Source: Jaltomata sinuosa (taxonomy: Eukaryota > Streptophyta > Magnoliopsida > Solanales > Solanaceae). From it: 64,000 bases of DNA. Below are positions 8,810 to 19,800 of the stretch, piece by piece. The position numbers and the translations under genes are program-made. The DNA lies in NCBI GenBank assembly GCA_003996215.1, contig QJPP01004105.1, positions 1 to 64,000 on the forward strand. The letters are read 5' to 3'. The number at the start of each line of letters is the position of its first letter. Positions within the stretch are counted from its first letter, which is position 1. Below the pieces are notes generated by a model, which saw nothing but the letters and a program-made list of their open reading frames with translations, searched no databases and was not told the DNA's origin.

Positions 8810-10571
8810 TATCTAATTCTTCTTCGTTTTCTAATTCTTCATATAATTCATTTTCAGATAATTCATATATGCTATCATCATCACTTAATTCATAGTCTAA
8901 ATATTCTAGTTGCATGTATTCTTCATTATTTATTATTATTTCTGCTACCTGCCTTCTTTTAGGATTTCTAGGTAATCTACAATCTTTAGCTAAATGTCCT
9001 AATTTTCCGCAATTATAACATGTACATTCTGTTATTTTCTTTTGTGGTCTAAATGGTTTCTTATTATTACTATTTCTTACATAATATTGTCTCCTAGGCC
9101 TTTTATTTCTAAAGTGGGTTTTATATCTTTTAAATTTTCCTGGTTTCCTATTCTTTTTATAATAATTATTTGTGCATCCAAATTGAGGTGCTACTCTATC
9201 TCTGCAACATTGTAGATTTTTTATTATAGTTTTTTCCATCTTTATTTTTGTTTTGTATTTTTCACATATACCTAAATACCAGTTTTGTAAAAATTTTACC
9301 ATTGCTCCTAATGTATCTGTTAATCCTGCATTATTCCAATCTTTTATTATTTTTGTACTAAATGGTTCCGGTAATTTTGTAAAATATAATTTTCTAACTT
9401 CCTTTGCTTCTTCTGGTGTATATTTTCCTTTATAATAATATTCTCTAAATACACATGTATATTCATCTATATAACACATATTACATATTGCTAATTTTAT
9501 CATTAAATTTCTATTAAATTGTTTATCTTTATTTTGTTCTTCTACTTCGGAAGTTGTACTACTAAATTCACTTCTTATTGCTAGTTCATATTTATGTAAT
9601 ATATCCATAGATGTAGTGGTGTCTTCATTATTTATTGTTTTATTATTTCTTAACGTTTTTAGATAGTCATCTGATAAATTAAGTAACCATATTTTTACTG
9701 TTCCTAAGAATGTTCTTTCTATATATCCTGGTGCATCTGCTACACTTATCTTATTATCTACCAATTGTTTTGCTATATTTCCTATCCATAGTTGTATTGT
9801 TTTATTTACATCTGCTACACAATCTAATTCTAAAAAATTATTATTTGGATTAGTTATTCTCGGGGTCCATTTTCTATTTAATCTTCTATCCCATAAGGTA
9901 TTTTCTCTATCTGATTCTCTATAGCTGGCTGTATAATATATCGGATTAAGTGGTTTTGGGTTCTTTACTCCTGATGTACTAGCTTCTTGTTTTTTATTTT
10001 TATCCATGTCCACATCTCCCGCATTTATTTCAATTTCTTCATCTATTTTTTCTATATTTGCTATCATTTCTGTATAAGTTTCACTTGCTTCTGAATTCTT
10101 TTCTGTCTGTTCATCATTTACTTCATTTATTTCATCTATATCTATTTCTTCTTTAATTGGTTCTTCCATTTGTAATTTTTCTTTAAAATTTTCTATCTCC
10201 GTTCTTAATTTTGTCTCAATTTCTTTTTCTTTCTGTTTTGCCTCGTATAATTCTTTTAGTCTTTTTAATTCCTTTTCTAGTGCTACAATTCTTTCATTTT
10301 TTTCTTCTTCAATTTGTTGTATTTCTTGTTTCGCTTGTTGTTTGATAATAGTTATTTCCTTCTTTCTATCTATTTCTTCATTTTCTTTTGCTACCCTTAC
10401 CATTGCTGTTAAACTATCTTCTAATCTTAAGGATTCCTTTTCTAGCATTAAACTTAAATTATCTCCTATTTTTTTATATCGTCTTCCTAAATTTGAAAAT
10501 ACTATTTTTATTTTTAATCCATCTTGATTTTCATATGTTTTTTCATCTATAGCAAATTCTTCTTTATTCAT
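8802..10571 (-). CDS. EPRV coat protein (right copy), 589 aa
   Basis: This is an uninterrupted capsid ORF with the same layout as the left copy: a Lys/Glu-rich coiled coil (about 60-150), an acidic linker, a central capsid domain, a basic tract, a CCHC knuckle at about 518-531 and an acidic tail. Roughly residues 190-440 differ appreciably from the left copy, while the C-terminal about 150 residues and the gene 5' end are almost identical. The start ATG lies 2 nt after the stop of small ORF 2. An antisense 98-codon ORF inside the neighbouring movement gene is only a shadow. Confidence 0.9.
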   Translation of the reverse strand: MNKEEFAIDEKTYENQDGLKIKIVFSNLGRRYKKIGDNLSLMLEKESLRLEDSLTAMVRVAKENEEIDRKKEITIIKQQAKQEIQQIEEEKNERIVALEKELKRLKELYEAKQKEKEIETKLRTEIENFKEKLQMEEPIKEEIDIDEINEVNDEQTEKNSEASETYTEMIANIEKIDEEIEINAGDVDMDKNKKQEASTSGVKNPKPLNPIYYTASYRESDRENTLWDRRLNRKWTPRITNPNNNFLELDCVADVNKTIQLWIGNIAKQLVDNKISVADAPGYIERTFLGTVKIWLLNLSDDYLKTLRNNKTINNEDTTTSMDILHKYELAIRSEFSSTTSEVEEQNKDKQFNRNLMIKLAICNMCYIDEYTCVFREYYYKGKYTPEEAKEVRKLYFTKLPEPFSTKIIKDWNNAGLTDTLGAMVKFLQNWYLGICEKYKTKIKMEKTIIKNLQCCRDRVAPQFGCTNNYYKKNRKPGKFKRYKTHFRNKRPRRQYYVRNSNNKKPFRPQKKITECTCYNCGKLGHLAKDCRLPRNPKRRQVAEIIINNEEYMQLEYLDYELSDDDSIYELSENELYEELENEEELDNV

Positions 10572-10573
10572 CT

Positions 10574-10771
10574 TTATATGTTATGTTGAAGTTTATATTC
10601 TAAACTATCTATTTGTAGTTGTAAGTAAAATATTGTTTTTCTTTGTGCTTTTAGAGATTCTTTGCAAACTCCTGCAATCATGTTATAGTTAAGTCTATTT
10701 TGTCTATGTTCTAATTCTTGTCTTTTCCTTATGATTACTCTATTGAGTTCTTGTCTATATTCGTTGCTCAT
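10574..10771 (-). CDS. EPRV small ORF 2 (right copy), 65 aa
   Basis: This is the second copy of the short Gln/Arg/Leu-rich coiled-coil protein, placed between ORF 1 (17-nt overlap) and the coat protein (2-nt gap). It is of the same length and nearly identical to 2907-3104. Function is not recognised. Confidence 0.6.
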   Translation of the reverse strand: MSNEYRQELNRVIIRKRQELEHRQNRLNYNMIAGVCKESLKAQRKTIFYLQLQIDSLEYKLQHNI

Positions 10772-10961
10772 TTTCCTTAAGATATTTAGCTTTTAAGTAT
10801 TTAACATATTTATATTCTATCTTAGATATGATCTCTATTATCTTTTGTGATTTACCATTTTCTATTTGTATGATACTAAGTTGTTTATAAACTGGATATA
10901 ACTTTTCTAATTTTCTTTTTGATTTTTTTATCTTTCTTTTTATTTGTTTTAATTCATCCAT
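10755..10961 (-). CDS. EPRV small ORF 1 (right copy), 68 aa
   Basis: The ATG at 10961 lies one base after the tRNA primer-binding site, a classic caulimovirid arrangement. The frame is open further upstream only because of the chimeric junction at 10997. The product is Lys-rich and coiled-coil-like. It differs from the left copy at one residue. Confidence 0.58.
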   Translation of the reverse strand: MDELKQIKRKIKKSKRKLEKLYPVYKQLSIIQIENGKSQKIIEIISKIEYKYVKYLKAKYLKENEQRI

Positions 10962-10962
10962 A

Positions 10963-10974
10963 GCTCTGATACCA
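10963..10974 (-). other. EPRV tRNA-Met primer-binding site
   Basis: TGGTATCAGAGC on the minus strand is complementary to the 3' end of plant initiator tRNA-Met and primes minus-strand DNA synthesis in caulimovirids. It defines position 1 of the viral genome. In encapsidated DNA a strand discontinuity lies here, which makes it a preferred end for integration. Confidence 0.85.
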
Positions 10975-10996
10975 AACTCAGGGGTGGTCCTCATGT

Positions 10997-11371
10997 TCTA
11001 GTTGCATGTATTCTTCATTATTTATTATTATTTCTGCTACCTGCCTTCTTTTAGGATTTCTAGGTAATCTACAATCTTTAGCTAAATGTCCTAATTTTCC
11101 GCAATTATAACATGTACATTCTGTTATTTTCTTTTGTGGTCTAAATGGTTTCTTATTATTACTATTTCTTACATAATATTGTCTCCTAGGCCTTTTATTT
11201 CTAAAGTGGGTTTTATATCTTTTAAATTTTCCTGGTTTCCTATTCTTTTTATAATAATTATTTGTGCATCCAAATTGAGGTGCTACTCTATCTCTGCAAC
11301 ATTGTAGATTTTTTATTATAGTTTTTTCCATCTTTATTTTTGTTTTGTATTTTTCACATATACCTGAATAC
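10997..11371 (-). pseudogene. EPRV coat-protein fragment joined to the NLR gene
   Basis: This is a third copy of the coat-protein region around the basic tract and CCHC knuckle, in the same orientation as the rest and nearly identical to 8915-9290. Its left end is joined to the last 22 bases of leader before the primer site, with TTCT shared at the joint. Its right end abuts LRR-coding DNA at 11371/11372. It supplies the last 11 codons and stop of the NLR reading frame, in a frame different from the coat protein. Confidence 0.88.
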
Positions 11372-14300
11372 TCGCTATTGCTGATAATGAATCTGAAGTC
11401 AGAGGAAAGTCACACAACTTCAATTTTTTCAAATTCGAAGGAAAGTGAAAATCCCACGACCAATTTGTCCCTACAGAGGGCCCACTGTCACTTTCAAATT
11501 CTACTTTGAAGAGTTCTAGTTCAGTTAGGAAATCCAATTTTGGGAACCAATATCTCTCTGTTGAATAATCCCATGATTCCTTGAGAACACAAAAAAGATG
11601 TTGAAGATTGGGAAATCTTTTGAAAATATGCTCTGTATCTTTCGAATAGGAAAGCACGAGTTTCCCTAATATTCTCAAGTTCTCTAACTTTGTGTCCTCT
11701 GCTATCAGTATTGGTTCATATGTATCCATATCAAAGAAAGAACAAGCATTCATGGACAGCACTTGCAACTTTACAAGATCCCAAATTCTCGGTAACAGAA
11801 CCAAGGTTGATCCTCTGTTTTCCACACCGAGGGTTTCTAGATTCCAGAGGCTTGAGAAAGACAAAGGCAGAGATTTAACTTCTGTCCCAATGTGTAAGAA
11901 CCTCAAATGATTCAACATGCATATTTCATTCAGTAATGAACCTTTGACCATGATAAAAAAGGGATTCAGGTACAGCACTCTAAGAAGCCTCAAGTGTCTT
12001 AGGTGACATATATCAGAAAGATTGTCGTCCAGCTCGTCTCCAAATATCGTCAAAGAATAGAGGTGTTTACCAGAATGCCTTTTCTTATTTGAACCGAACA
12101 GGACAAAATTGTTAAGCCCAAAGAACTTGCTGTTATACTCAATCTTCACTATACGTGGCATCAAATCTGAAGAAGATGATGGAGCACTTGAATTTATCAA
12201 GTCAAAAAACTGTTCTTCTCTTGCCTTTTTGGAACAAAAGTCATGCACAAGATCATGAAGTTGGCAAGTCGGGTAATCACCTATCTCATTGAAATGAATA
12301 ACCAAGCTACTGGAAATTAAGTTATCCAAATAAACCTCCATCAATTCTTCCACAAGTCCTTCAGCACGCCAATAAGCTTTCAACACGTGGATTTTTATTG
12401 CACTGTCCTTCAGATAACTTGCAAGGAAAATCAAGCATGGCTTCAGGTGATCTGCTAAATGGTTATAACTTAATTCTATAACCTTCATCACATCAACTTC
12501 ACTGTTCAAAATAAAAGAACTCAAATTATTTCGAACTTCAAGCCACACAGTCTTTTTCTTTTCCCTCCCTGCGATGACTCCAGCAATCAGATCAGCAACC
12601 AAAGGAAGCCCTTTACAGTTTTGGGCTATTTCTTTTCCAACATCCAATAGTTCATCAGGGCAACTCTCTTTTCCAAATGTTCTTTTCTCTACTAACTCCC
12701 AACTTTCTTCTGATCTTAGCAACCGGAGCTTAAGAGGATCAGTATTGCGCATTCCATACAAAGCCACTTCCATTTCTCGAGTTGTCAAAATGATTCTACT
12801 TCCTTTCTCAACTAGAGGAAAAGGTCTTGTTAACTCATCCCATGTAGTAGTATCCCACACGTCATCTAACACAATTAGGTACCTCTTTCCAAACAGTTGT
12901 TTCCGTAGCTTATCAGCAACATCAATATCCTCACTGAACTTCAAATCTGAGCCAGTAACTTGATTAAAAAGTTTCACAAACAACTTCTTCTCGTCATATA
13001 CTTGGTCGACTGTGCACCATGCACGAAGGTCGAAATATCTAGAAACTGACTCATCATTGTATACTTTGTACGCCAAAGTAGTTTTACCCGAACCCGGCAT
13101 ACCAGTGATCGAAATGACATCTAGATCTGCCGGTCCACTGATGAGCTTTCTAATTATCAAGTCAGTCTCCTCCTTAAAACCCACAATTATTTTACTAGCT
13201 GTCAGTGACTTGCTTTCAACTGGCTTCTTGGGAGAGTCTACAACAGCGCGGCTCCTGTTCTCGGGAATCTTCTCAAGTAAATTGGAGACCTCTTCTTTGA
13301 TAAGCCTGATCTTTTTTATGGAAATGGGAAGTGAGAAAATAAGGTGTAAGAGACCATTATCTCTTATGATAATTGAATCAATGACATCTTTTGCCTCATA
13401 AGCCACATCTAAAACACGTGCCCAGAGATCTTTATACCATTCTTTCTCAATGTTCACGAATAAAGATCGTATGAGTTCTAGGTCTTCTTTCACCAGTCCA
13501 ATTTCTTCCTTTATCAAAGCAATTGAATAAGAATTGGACTCTAGCAGACCATTTAAGTGGATTAGCAGAAGTTGCATGAAGAGCGGTCCATCACTCATGG
13601 GGAAGCAACATTGTGATGAGTCTGGCGCTTTCAGATAATCATTTTTGAGATCTTCCTTGAGGAGTTTAATATTTTCCAGCAAGTCTAGAGTTGCACGATT
13701 TGTTCCGTTGGTACTTTCTTCATTCCTTGAGTTCTCTTCTAAGTCACGAACAAGAGTTGATACCTTCCTGGTAAGTGCTCCAACACGTGCCAAAAGATCG
13801 AATAATTTGTCATGATGAATAAAGTCCTTGGGCATATCAGAAAGAATAATTAATAGGAACTCTATCACGACATGAATGTTTCGAGCCCCTGAAGTGCTAG
13901 CTGTAATAACATTTACCATGTGCTCTTGTAGATGAATCAGATATTCCCTAAGAATGTCCGGAGAGGTTTCCAGGAGCTGCTTAATGAAGCGTCCCACTTC
14001 TGCTGAAGTTGAAGCTTTCAAATTTGTAAAACATATGTGCAATACCTCCAATTCAATTGGAATAATCTTCAAGAACAGATGAGCTAGCTTGGAGTGACGA
14101 GAATTTCCATCAATATGATTATCCCAAATGAAGCGTCCAACTCTCTCAGCCATAGGTTGTAGCTGTGGTAAGACATATTCAACAGTCTCGTGCTCAACGT
14201 AACCATTCACTATCAACCCATGGAAATCTCTGATGTTGACACACACATTCTGAAGAATCTCAAACTGAGTCTCTAATGGAAATCTCTGATGTTGATACTT

Positions 14301-14838
14301 GGATAGATGATAAAGATTCAGGAGAAGGAAGTTCAACTGCTCCTCAAGCATGGTGGCACTTGATTTAGAACGATGATGTGAGCTGATACAATGATCGATA
14401 TTATCCCTGAGGCTAGCAAGGACACGATGCATGTCGTATTTACACCCGACGTTGTTGTCAACATCATCCAAAATTGGTTGAAGCAGATTCTCAACCTCTT
14501 GTCTTTTGACAGTCATTGTGTCTTCAAACTGCTCCAAATCAGAACAAGAAAGCTGGAAGTATGTACAAATAAATGCCAGCTCCGATTTCAGCTTTTCAAC
14601 TTGATCCACGTCAAGAGCTTTTTGAGTTTCCTCGTTGTTTAATCTCTCTAGGAAATCCAGAACATCCGCAATGTCCTTGCGAAGCAGAAAATAACACCTG
14701 CCAAAAGATGAAATGTCATATAATATTTTCAAAGCCACATATCTAAGATTCAATACTTTACTCTATAAAATAACATACCGATGAATTGTTTGCTTCTTCT
14801 TTCTCTATTTCTCCTTCATTATCTTTTCGTTTTTCCAT
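11334..14838 (-). CDS. R1-like NB-LRR immune receptor, LRR truncated and ended by viral DNA
   Basis: An open frame of 1139 codons (14753-11334) encodes a Solanaceae-domain N-terminus (about residues 20-400), a coiled-coil region, an NB-ARC with P-loop GMPGSGKT near 551, kinase-2 LIVLDD near 626, GSRIILTTR near 650, GLPL near 714 and an LHD version of MHD near 832, then LRRs from about 900. The family is that of potato late blight receptor R1. The LRR stops at base 11372, where EPRV sequence takes over and adds an 11-residue foreign tail, so the last LRRs are missing. The probable true start is ATG 14838 in a 60-nt first exon (14838-14779, donor GTATGT). The obvious acceptor (exon 2 from 14697) puts the frame out by one step. 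A weaker AG at 14678-14679, just before GAC-ATT-GCG, would restore it. It is likely a pseudogene or altered receptor. Confidence 0.85.
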
Positions 14839-15054
14839 TATTGTGATTTTCCTTTCAAGTTCTCAAGACCTGATTCATAAAAAGAACACGAAACTTTATC
14901 AGGAAAAAGAAGAGGACGTGGTAAGAGTACAAGAAACTCAAGAAAGAAGCACAGAAAGTCATAGCAAGAAACAATATTGTAGTTATAGCCAAACATAAAA
15001 AGTAATTGTACTAAACATAGTGGACGGGCTCCAAAGATTAGAAATAGTCAAGTT
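14839..15054. other. Upstream region of the NLR gene
   Basis: Presumed 5' UTR and promoter of the R1-like gene (transcribed leftward). I see no clear TATA box and no other gene. The 70-codon plus-strand ORF at 14786-14998 is mostly the antisense of exon 1 and is not supported. Confidence 0.35.
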
Positions 15055-15175
15055 TTTTCTTTTTTTTTGATAACCCTAGTGTCTGGGCCAGCTTGCGCGC
15101 ACATCGACTAATTCCACGAGACACCTTTCACCTCTCACCAGGAACATGTACCATCAGGTAACTCTATCCACCAAG
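15055..15175 (-). mobile_element. SINE 3' part, antisense
   Basis: On the minus strand the sequence runs from a TTGGTGGATAGAG start through a GTGCGCGCAAGCTGGCCC segment to an A-rich tail (poly-T at 15055-15068 on plus). This segment is a familiar ending of a widespread Solanaceae SINE family. The tRNA-like 5' head with A and B boxes is not evident, so the copy is probably 5'-truncated. Confidence 0.65.
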
Positions 15176-15469
15176 GCTAGAACATATGAGAAGAAATTAC
15201 CTAGAAATAATCGAGAATTTTCACGGGAGAGACTTTTCAAGGACAAACTTGAAATTTCGAAAATCACGTGCAGTCTCTTGTCTTGAAATCTGATACTCTA
15301 CTCCTCTTCAGACCACTTCCTGTTTTCTTTAACTATCTGCTTCTATTCACTCCGCTCTCTCCAACCCCATCTCTCTCTCTTCCAGTAAAAATTTACTCGC
15401 ATCGGGTGTTTATACCAAACTAATACAACTTATCATGGTACTTCAGTAATCAAATGAAGTGAAAATATA

Positions 15470-15895
15470 CATTTAACTAACCACGATTAAGTGATAATTG
15501 TTTATGTTCAAACACATGTCATGCATCTATTGATTCGTTGTACAGCCGGTGCGGGTAAGTATTTAGCCCTCTCTCTTTCTCCTGCATATTGTTTCCCTTT
15601 CTCCAACTAATCCACAATTTTTTTTAAAAAAAGCTGACCATTAGTACTTTCATACCATTACTTATTCTTACTTAAATGAACTAACTACTTTGATCTGTGT
15701 ACCATTTTGATTAGAAGAGTAAGTTGAACATGCTCATATTACCCAGAAATAGAAACTAAAGCAGAAATGAAGTGATAATTGTGTATGTTCAAACACATGT
15801 CATGCATTTATTGATTTGGTGTAAACAGTCGATGCGGGTAAGTATTTAGCCCTCTCTCTTTCCCCTGCATATTGTTCCCTTTCCTTACATCACAT
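15470..15895. repeat. Duplicated about 110-bp segment
   Basis: About 110 bp at 15478-15590 (from AAGTGATAATTGTTTATG to the CTCTTTC-rich end) recurs at 15770-15885 with about 90 percent similarity by eye. The 180 bp between the two is unrelated. The origin is not recognised. Confidence 0.7.
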
Positions 15896-16855
15896 TTACT
15901 TAATTTTCTGATAATTTTTCCAAATTCAACAATTGTAGTTCAATAGAGATGAGAGTACCAAAAATTAAACACATTATTAGATGAGTTGACTAACCAAATA
16001 TTAAACACACTATTCATCCAACAGCACAAAATTCTTGAATTAAACACAAAAGTATGGGTGCAATTACAGATGTGAGTACCAAAATTAAACACATTTTCTT
16101 GAAGTTATTATTAGAGACTAACCTTTTTAGTTGATGAAAAATGTGATATGGCTGTTGTGCTCCTCTCTATTTTTGTGCATGACTATAATTCTTCTTCCCT
16201 TTCTAGCAAACTTATTATTATCTTGATAAAAATTGTGTGAAGGAGAACATAGAGAGAGAGAAAAAGGGTAATGGGAGTACAAATTATTGATGTTAGGAGG
16301 GAAAATGACAAAAAATATCTTTGAACTAGCCAGCTGAACCAGTGGCTTAGCTACACGCAGTAAAGGGTGGTCAGTTGAATATCTTTCGTCGAAATTATTT
16401 ATTATGTATATAGAAAATTTACGAAGTATATAGGTCAAAAATTACTTTTCATACATATATATAAAATCTTGAATACTCCTATCGGAATTTTTTACTTCGC
16501 CACGAGCAACATGTGGCATTGATTGTCAAGTTGGAAATGAAGAACATTTACGAAGTGTTTAGTTGTAATGCTTTCTTTTTTTTCCATCCAAAGTTAACCA
16601 AATAAATGTTCTTATTTTGGGTGATATTTAATTTTTGTCCCTCAAATTTGCATTTTTTAATTTTTATTTTTTTCTTTAGCACTTTAAGTAATAAAAACGC
16701 AAAAATAATTACCCCAAATATTAAAAAAAATATTATTTTTGCCCATCATACATAAATTCTCTCTCAACGGAATATGAAAAAGAAAAAAAAACTAGTCAAA
16801 AGTAACAATCTAAATTAATCTTTTCCTTTTTTTATATTGAGCAAATAAATTAAAT
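15896..16855. other. Intergenic AT-rich DNA
   Basis: No supported gene. A minus-strand 103-codon ORF at 16127-16438 is low-complexity and shows no domain. Around 16340-16400 there is a decayed end of a dispersed element (GTGGCTTAGCTACACGC...) that resembles pieces near 21884 and 29625. Confidence 0.5.
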
Positions 16856-16859
16856 AGAA

Positions 16860-19800
16860 ATATATTATTTGTAGAGAAAATATATAATAATTAGTCTCTA
16901 TATATAATGATTCATGATAGTTTATCACAATGACTAATTAATTAGGATCAATTAATATCTCACAAAGTACATATAAATTATAATCACAACTAGTACTCCT
17001 TCCGGATCACTTTACTTATCATATTTTTTGCTTATACGTCTCTTAAGAAAAATATTAACTAGTGTGTAATTTGACTAAATTATCCTTATTTATTACTCCT
17101 CAATATTTAATACTTCTCTCTTTTGCACTACAATAATATCTCTATATATTTATATATGACCAAGGGTACAGATAGAAACAAACAACTAATTATACTTTGA
17201 TTTTTAAAAATGATAATTATTTTGGACTATCTATTTTTATAAGGACGGAGAATAAAATGGTCTGAAGGGAGTAGCTATTACAACATTCATATACTATAAA
17301 ATGACCTTGATCTACATGACTAATGTCAGTCGATTGAGCCACTAACTTTTATTCGTTCGTAAATTATTATACCATAATCTTGTAATTTCCTCCTACTTCA
17401 TAGCCTTTTTTTTCTTAATTTCCTCGGAAGGTGAATAATTTCACTCTTCAATTCTCAAATTATTTGTTTTAATAAGTAACTAATGCTTGAGGAGTTGAAT
17501 TAGAGAAAATATCTAATAATTTATTAAGCTGCATATATATATATGGTTCATGATAGCTAATCAAATGACTAATTAGGATCAATTAATATCTCACAAATTT
17601 AAGTACATATAATCACAAAACTTCTAGCTGTTACAACATTGATCATATACTACCATGACCTTGATCTACATGATTAGTGTAAGTTGATCGAGCCACTAAC
17701 TTTTATTCGTTTATAAGTTGTTATTTTTACTTTTTAATTTCTTTTCCTCCTAATTTATAGACTTTCTTTTCTTAATTTTCTTGAAAAACAGATAATCTAC
17801 TTCAATTCTCAAATTATTTAATTTAATCAGGAAAATAAGGCTAGGGAGGTGAATTAATTTAGAGAAAATATCTAATAGTTAAGCTGCATATATGTGGTTC
17901 ATAATAGCTAATTAAATGACTAATTAAGATCAAATAATATATCACAAAGTACATATAATCACAAAACTACTAGCTATTACAATATTCATATACTACCATG
18001 ACCTTGGTCTAAATGACTAGTGTCATCAGTCGATCGAGCCACTAACTTTTACTCGTTTGTGTACTGTTATTTTAACTTTTTAATTCCTTTTCCTTCTAAT
18101 TCATAGACTTTCTTTTCTTAATTTTCTTGAAAAGCGAATAATTTTACAATTCTCAAATTATTTATTTTAATCAGAAAAATAAGGCTAGAGGAGTTGAATT
18201 AATTTAGAGAAAACATCTAATAGTTAAGTTGCATCAATATGGTTCATAATAGCTAATCAAATGACTAACTAAGATCAATTAATATCTCACAAAGTACATA
18301 TAATCACAAAACTACTAGCTATTACAATATTTATATACTACCATGACCTTGATCTACATGGCTAGTGTCTATCAATCGAACCACTAACTTTTATTCGTTT
18401 GTAAGCTGTTATTTTAACCTTTTAATTTCTTTTCCTTCTAATTCATAGACTTTGTTTTCTTAATTCCTTTCAAAGGCGAATAATTTCACTCTTTAATTCT
18501 CAAATTATTTAATTTAATCAGAAAAACAAGGCTAGGGGAGTTGAGTTAATTTAGAGAATATCTAATAGTTAAGCTGCATATATATGGTTCGTAATAGATA
18601 ATTAAATGACTAATTAAGATCAATTAATATCTCACAAAGTACATATAATCCCAAAACTACTAGCTATTACAATATTCATATACTACCATGACCTTGATCT
18701 AAATGACTAGTGTCATCAGTCAATCGAGCCACTAACTTTTATTCGTTGGTAAGTTATTAATTATTTTAACCTTTTAATTTCTGTCCCTCCTAATTCATAG
18801 ACTTTCTTTTCTTAATTTTCTTGAAAGGCGAATAATTTCACTCTTCAATTCTTGAATTATTTATTTTAATCAGATAGATAAGGTTTGAGAAGTTGAATAA
18901 ATTTAGAGAAAATATTTAATAGTTAATGGTTATAAATAATATCTAAATAAATGACTAATTAAGATCAATTAATATCTCACAAAGTACATATAATCACAAA
19001 ACTGCTAGCTATTACAATATTTATATACTACCATGACCTTGATCTACATGGCTAGTGTCCATCGATCAAACCACTAACTTTTATTCGTTTGTAAGCGGTT
19101 ATTTTACCCTTTTAATTTCTTTTCCTTCTAATTCATAGACTTTCTTTTCTTAATTCCTTTCAAAGGCGAATAATTTCACTCTTCAATTCTCAAATTATTT
19201 AATTTAATCAGAAAAACAAGACTAGGGGAGTTGAGTTAATTTAGAGAATGTCTAATAGATAAGATGCATATATATGGTTCGTAATAGATAATTAAATGAC
19301 TAATTAAGATCAATTAATATCTCAAAAGTACATATAATCCCAAAACTACTAGCTATTACAATATTCATATACTACCATGACCTTGATCTAAATGACTAGT
19401 GTCATCAGCCGATCGAGCCACTAACTTTTATTCGTTGGTAAGTTGTTAATTATTTTAACCTTTTAATTTCTGTTCCTCCTAATTCATAGACTTTCTTTTC
19501 TTAATTTTCTTGAAAGGCGAATAATTTCACTCTTCAATTCTTGAATTATTTATTTTAATCAGGTAGATAAGGTTTAAGGAGTTGAATTAATTTAGAGAAA
19601 ATATCTAATAGTTAATGGTTATAAATAATAGCTAAATAAATGACTAATTAAGATCAATTAATATCTCACAAAGTACATATAATCACAAAACTACTGGCTA
19701 TTACAACATTCATATTCTACCATGACCTTGATCTACATGACTAGTGTCAGTCGATCGAGTCACTGACGTTTATTTGTTCGTAAGCTATTATTTTAACCTT

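Larger units (their letters stand above)
1..11371 (-). mobile_element. Endogenous pararetrovirus (EPRV) cluster, solendovirus-like, at least two tandem copies plus a fragment
   Basis: All viral genes lie on the minus strand in the order primer site, two small ORFs, coat protein, movement protein, protease, RT/RNase H, transactivator-position ORF, promoter, leader. There are no LTRs and no integrase, and a 30K-type movement protein is present, so this is Caulimoviridae and not a Ty3 retrotransposon. The distance from the primer-binding site at 10974 to its disrupted counterpart near 3300 is about 7.7 kb, close to the genome size known for tobacco vein clearing virus. The second copy starts near 3300 and leaves the window at base 1. 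A third fragment (10997-11371) abuts an NLR gene. Caulimovirids integrate by host repair, and the filler and microhomology junctions here fit that. The genus assignment is inference from layout and length. Confidence 0.9.

Noticed and set aside
1..11371. Reading the cluster as a Ty3-gypsy retrotransposon because of gag-like CCHC, protease, RT and RNase H
   Set aside because: No LTRs, no integrase, a 30K movement protein and a primer site at the genome start all point to Caulimoviridae.
1..11371. An intact, replication-capable provirus
   Set aside because: The only pol gene has two nonsense codons, one primer site is destroyed by an insertion, and the transactivator-position frame lacks an ATG at its start.
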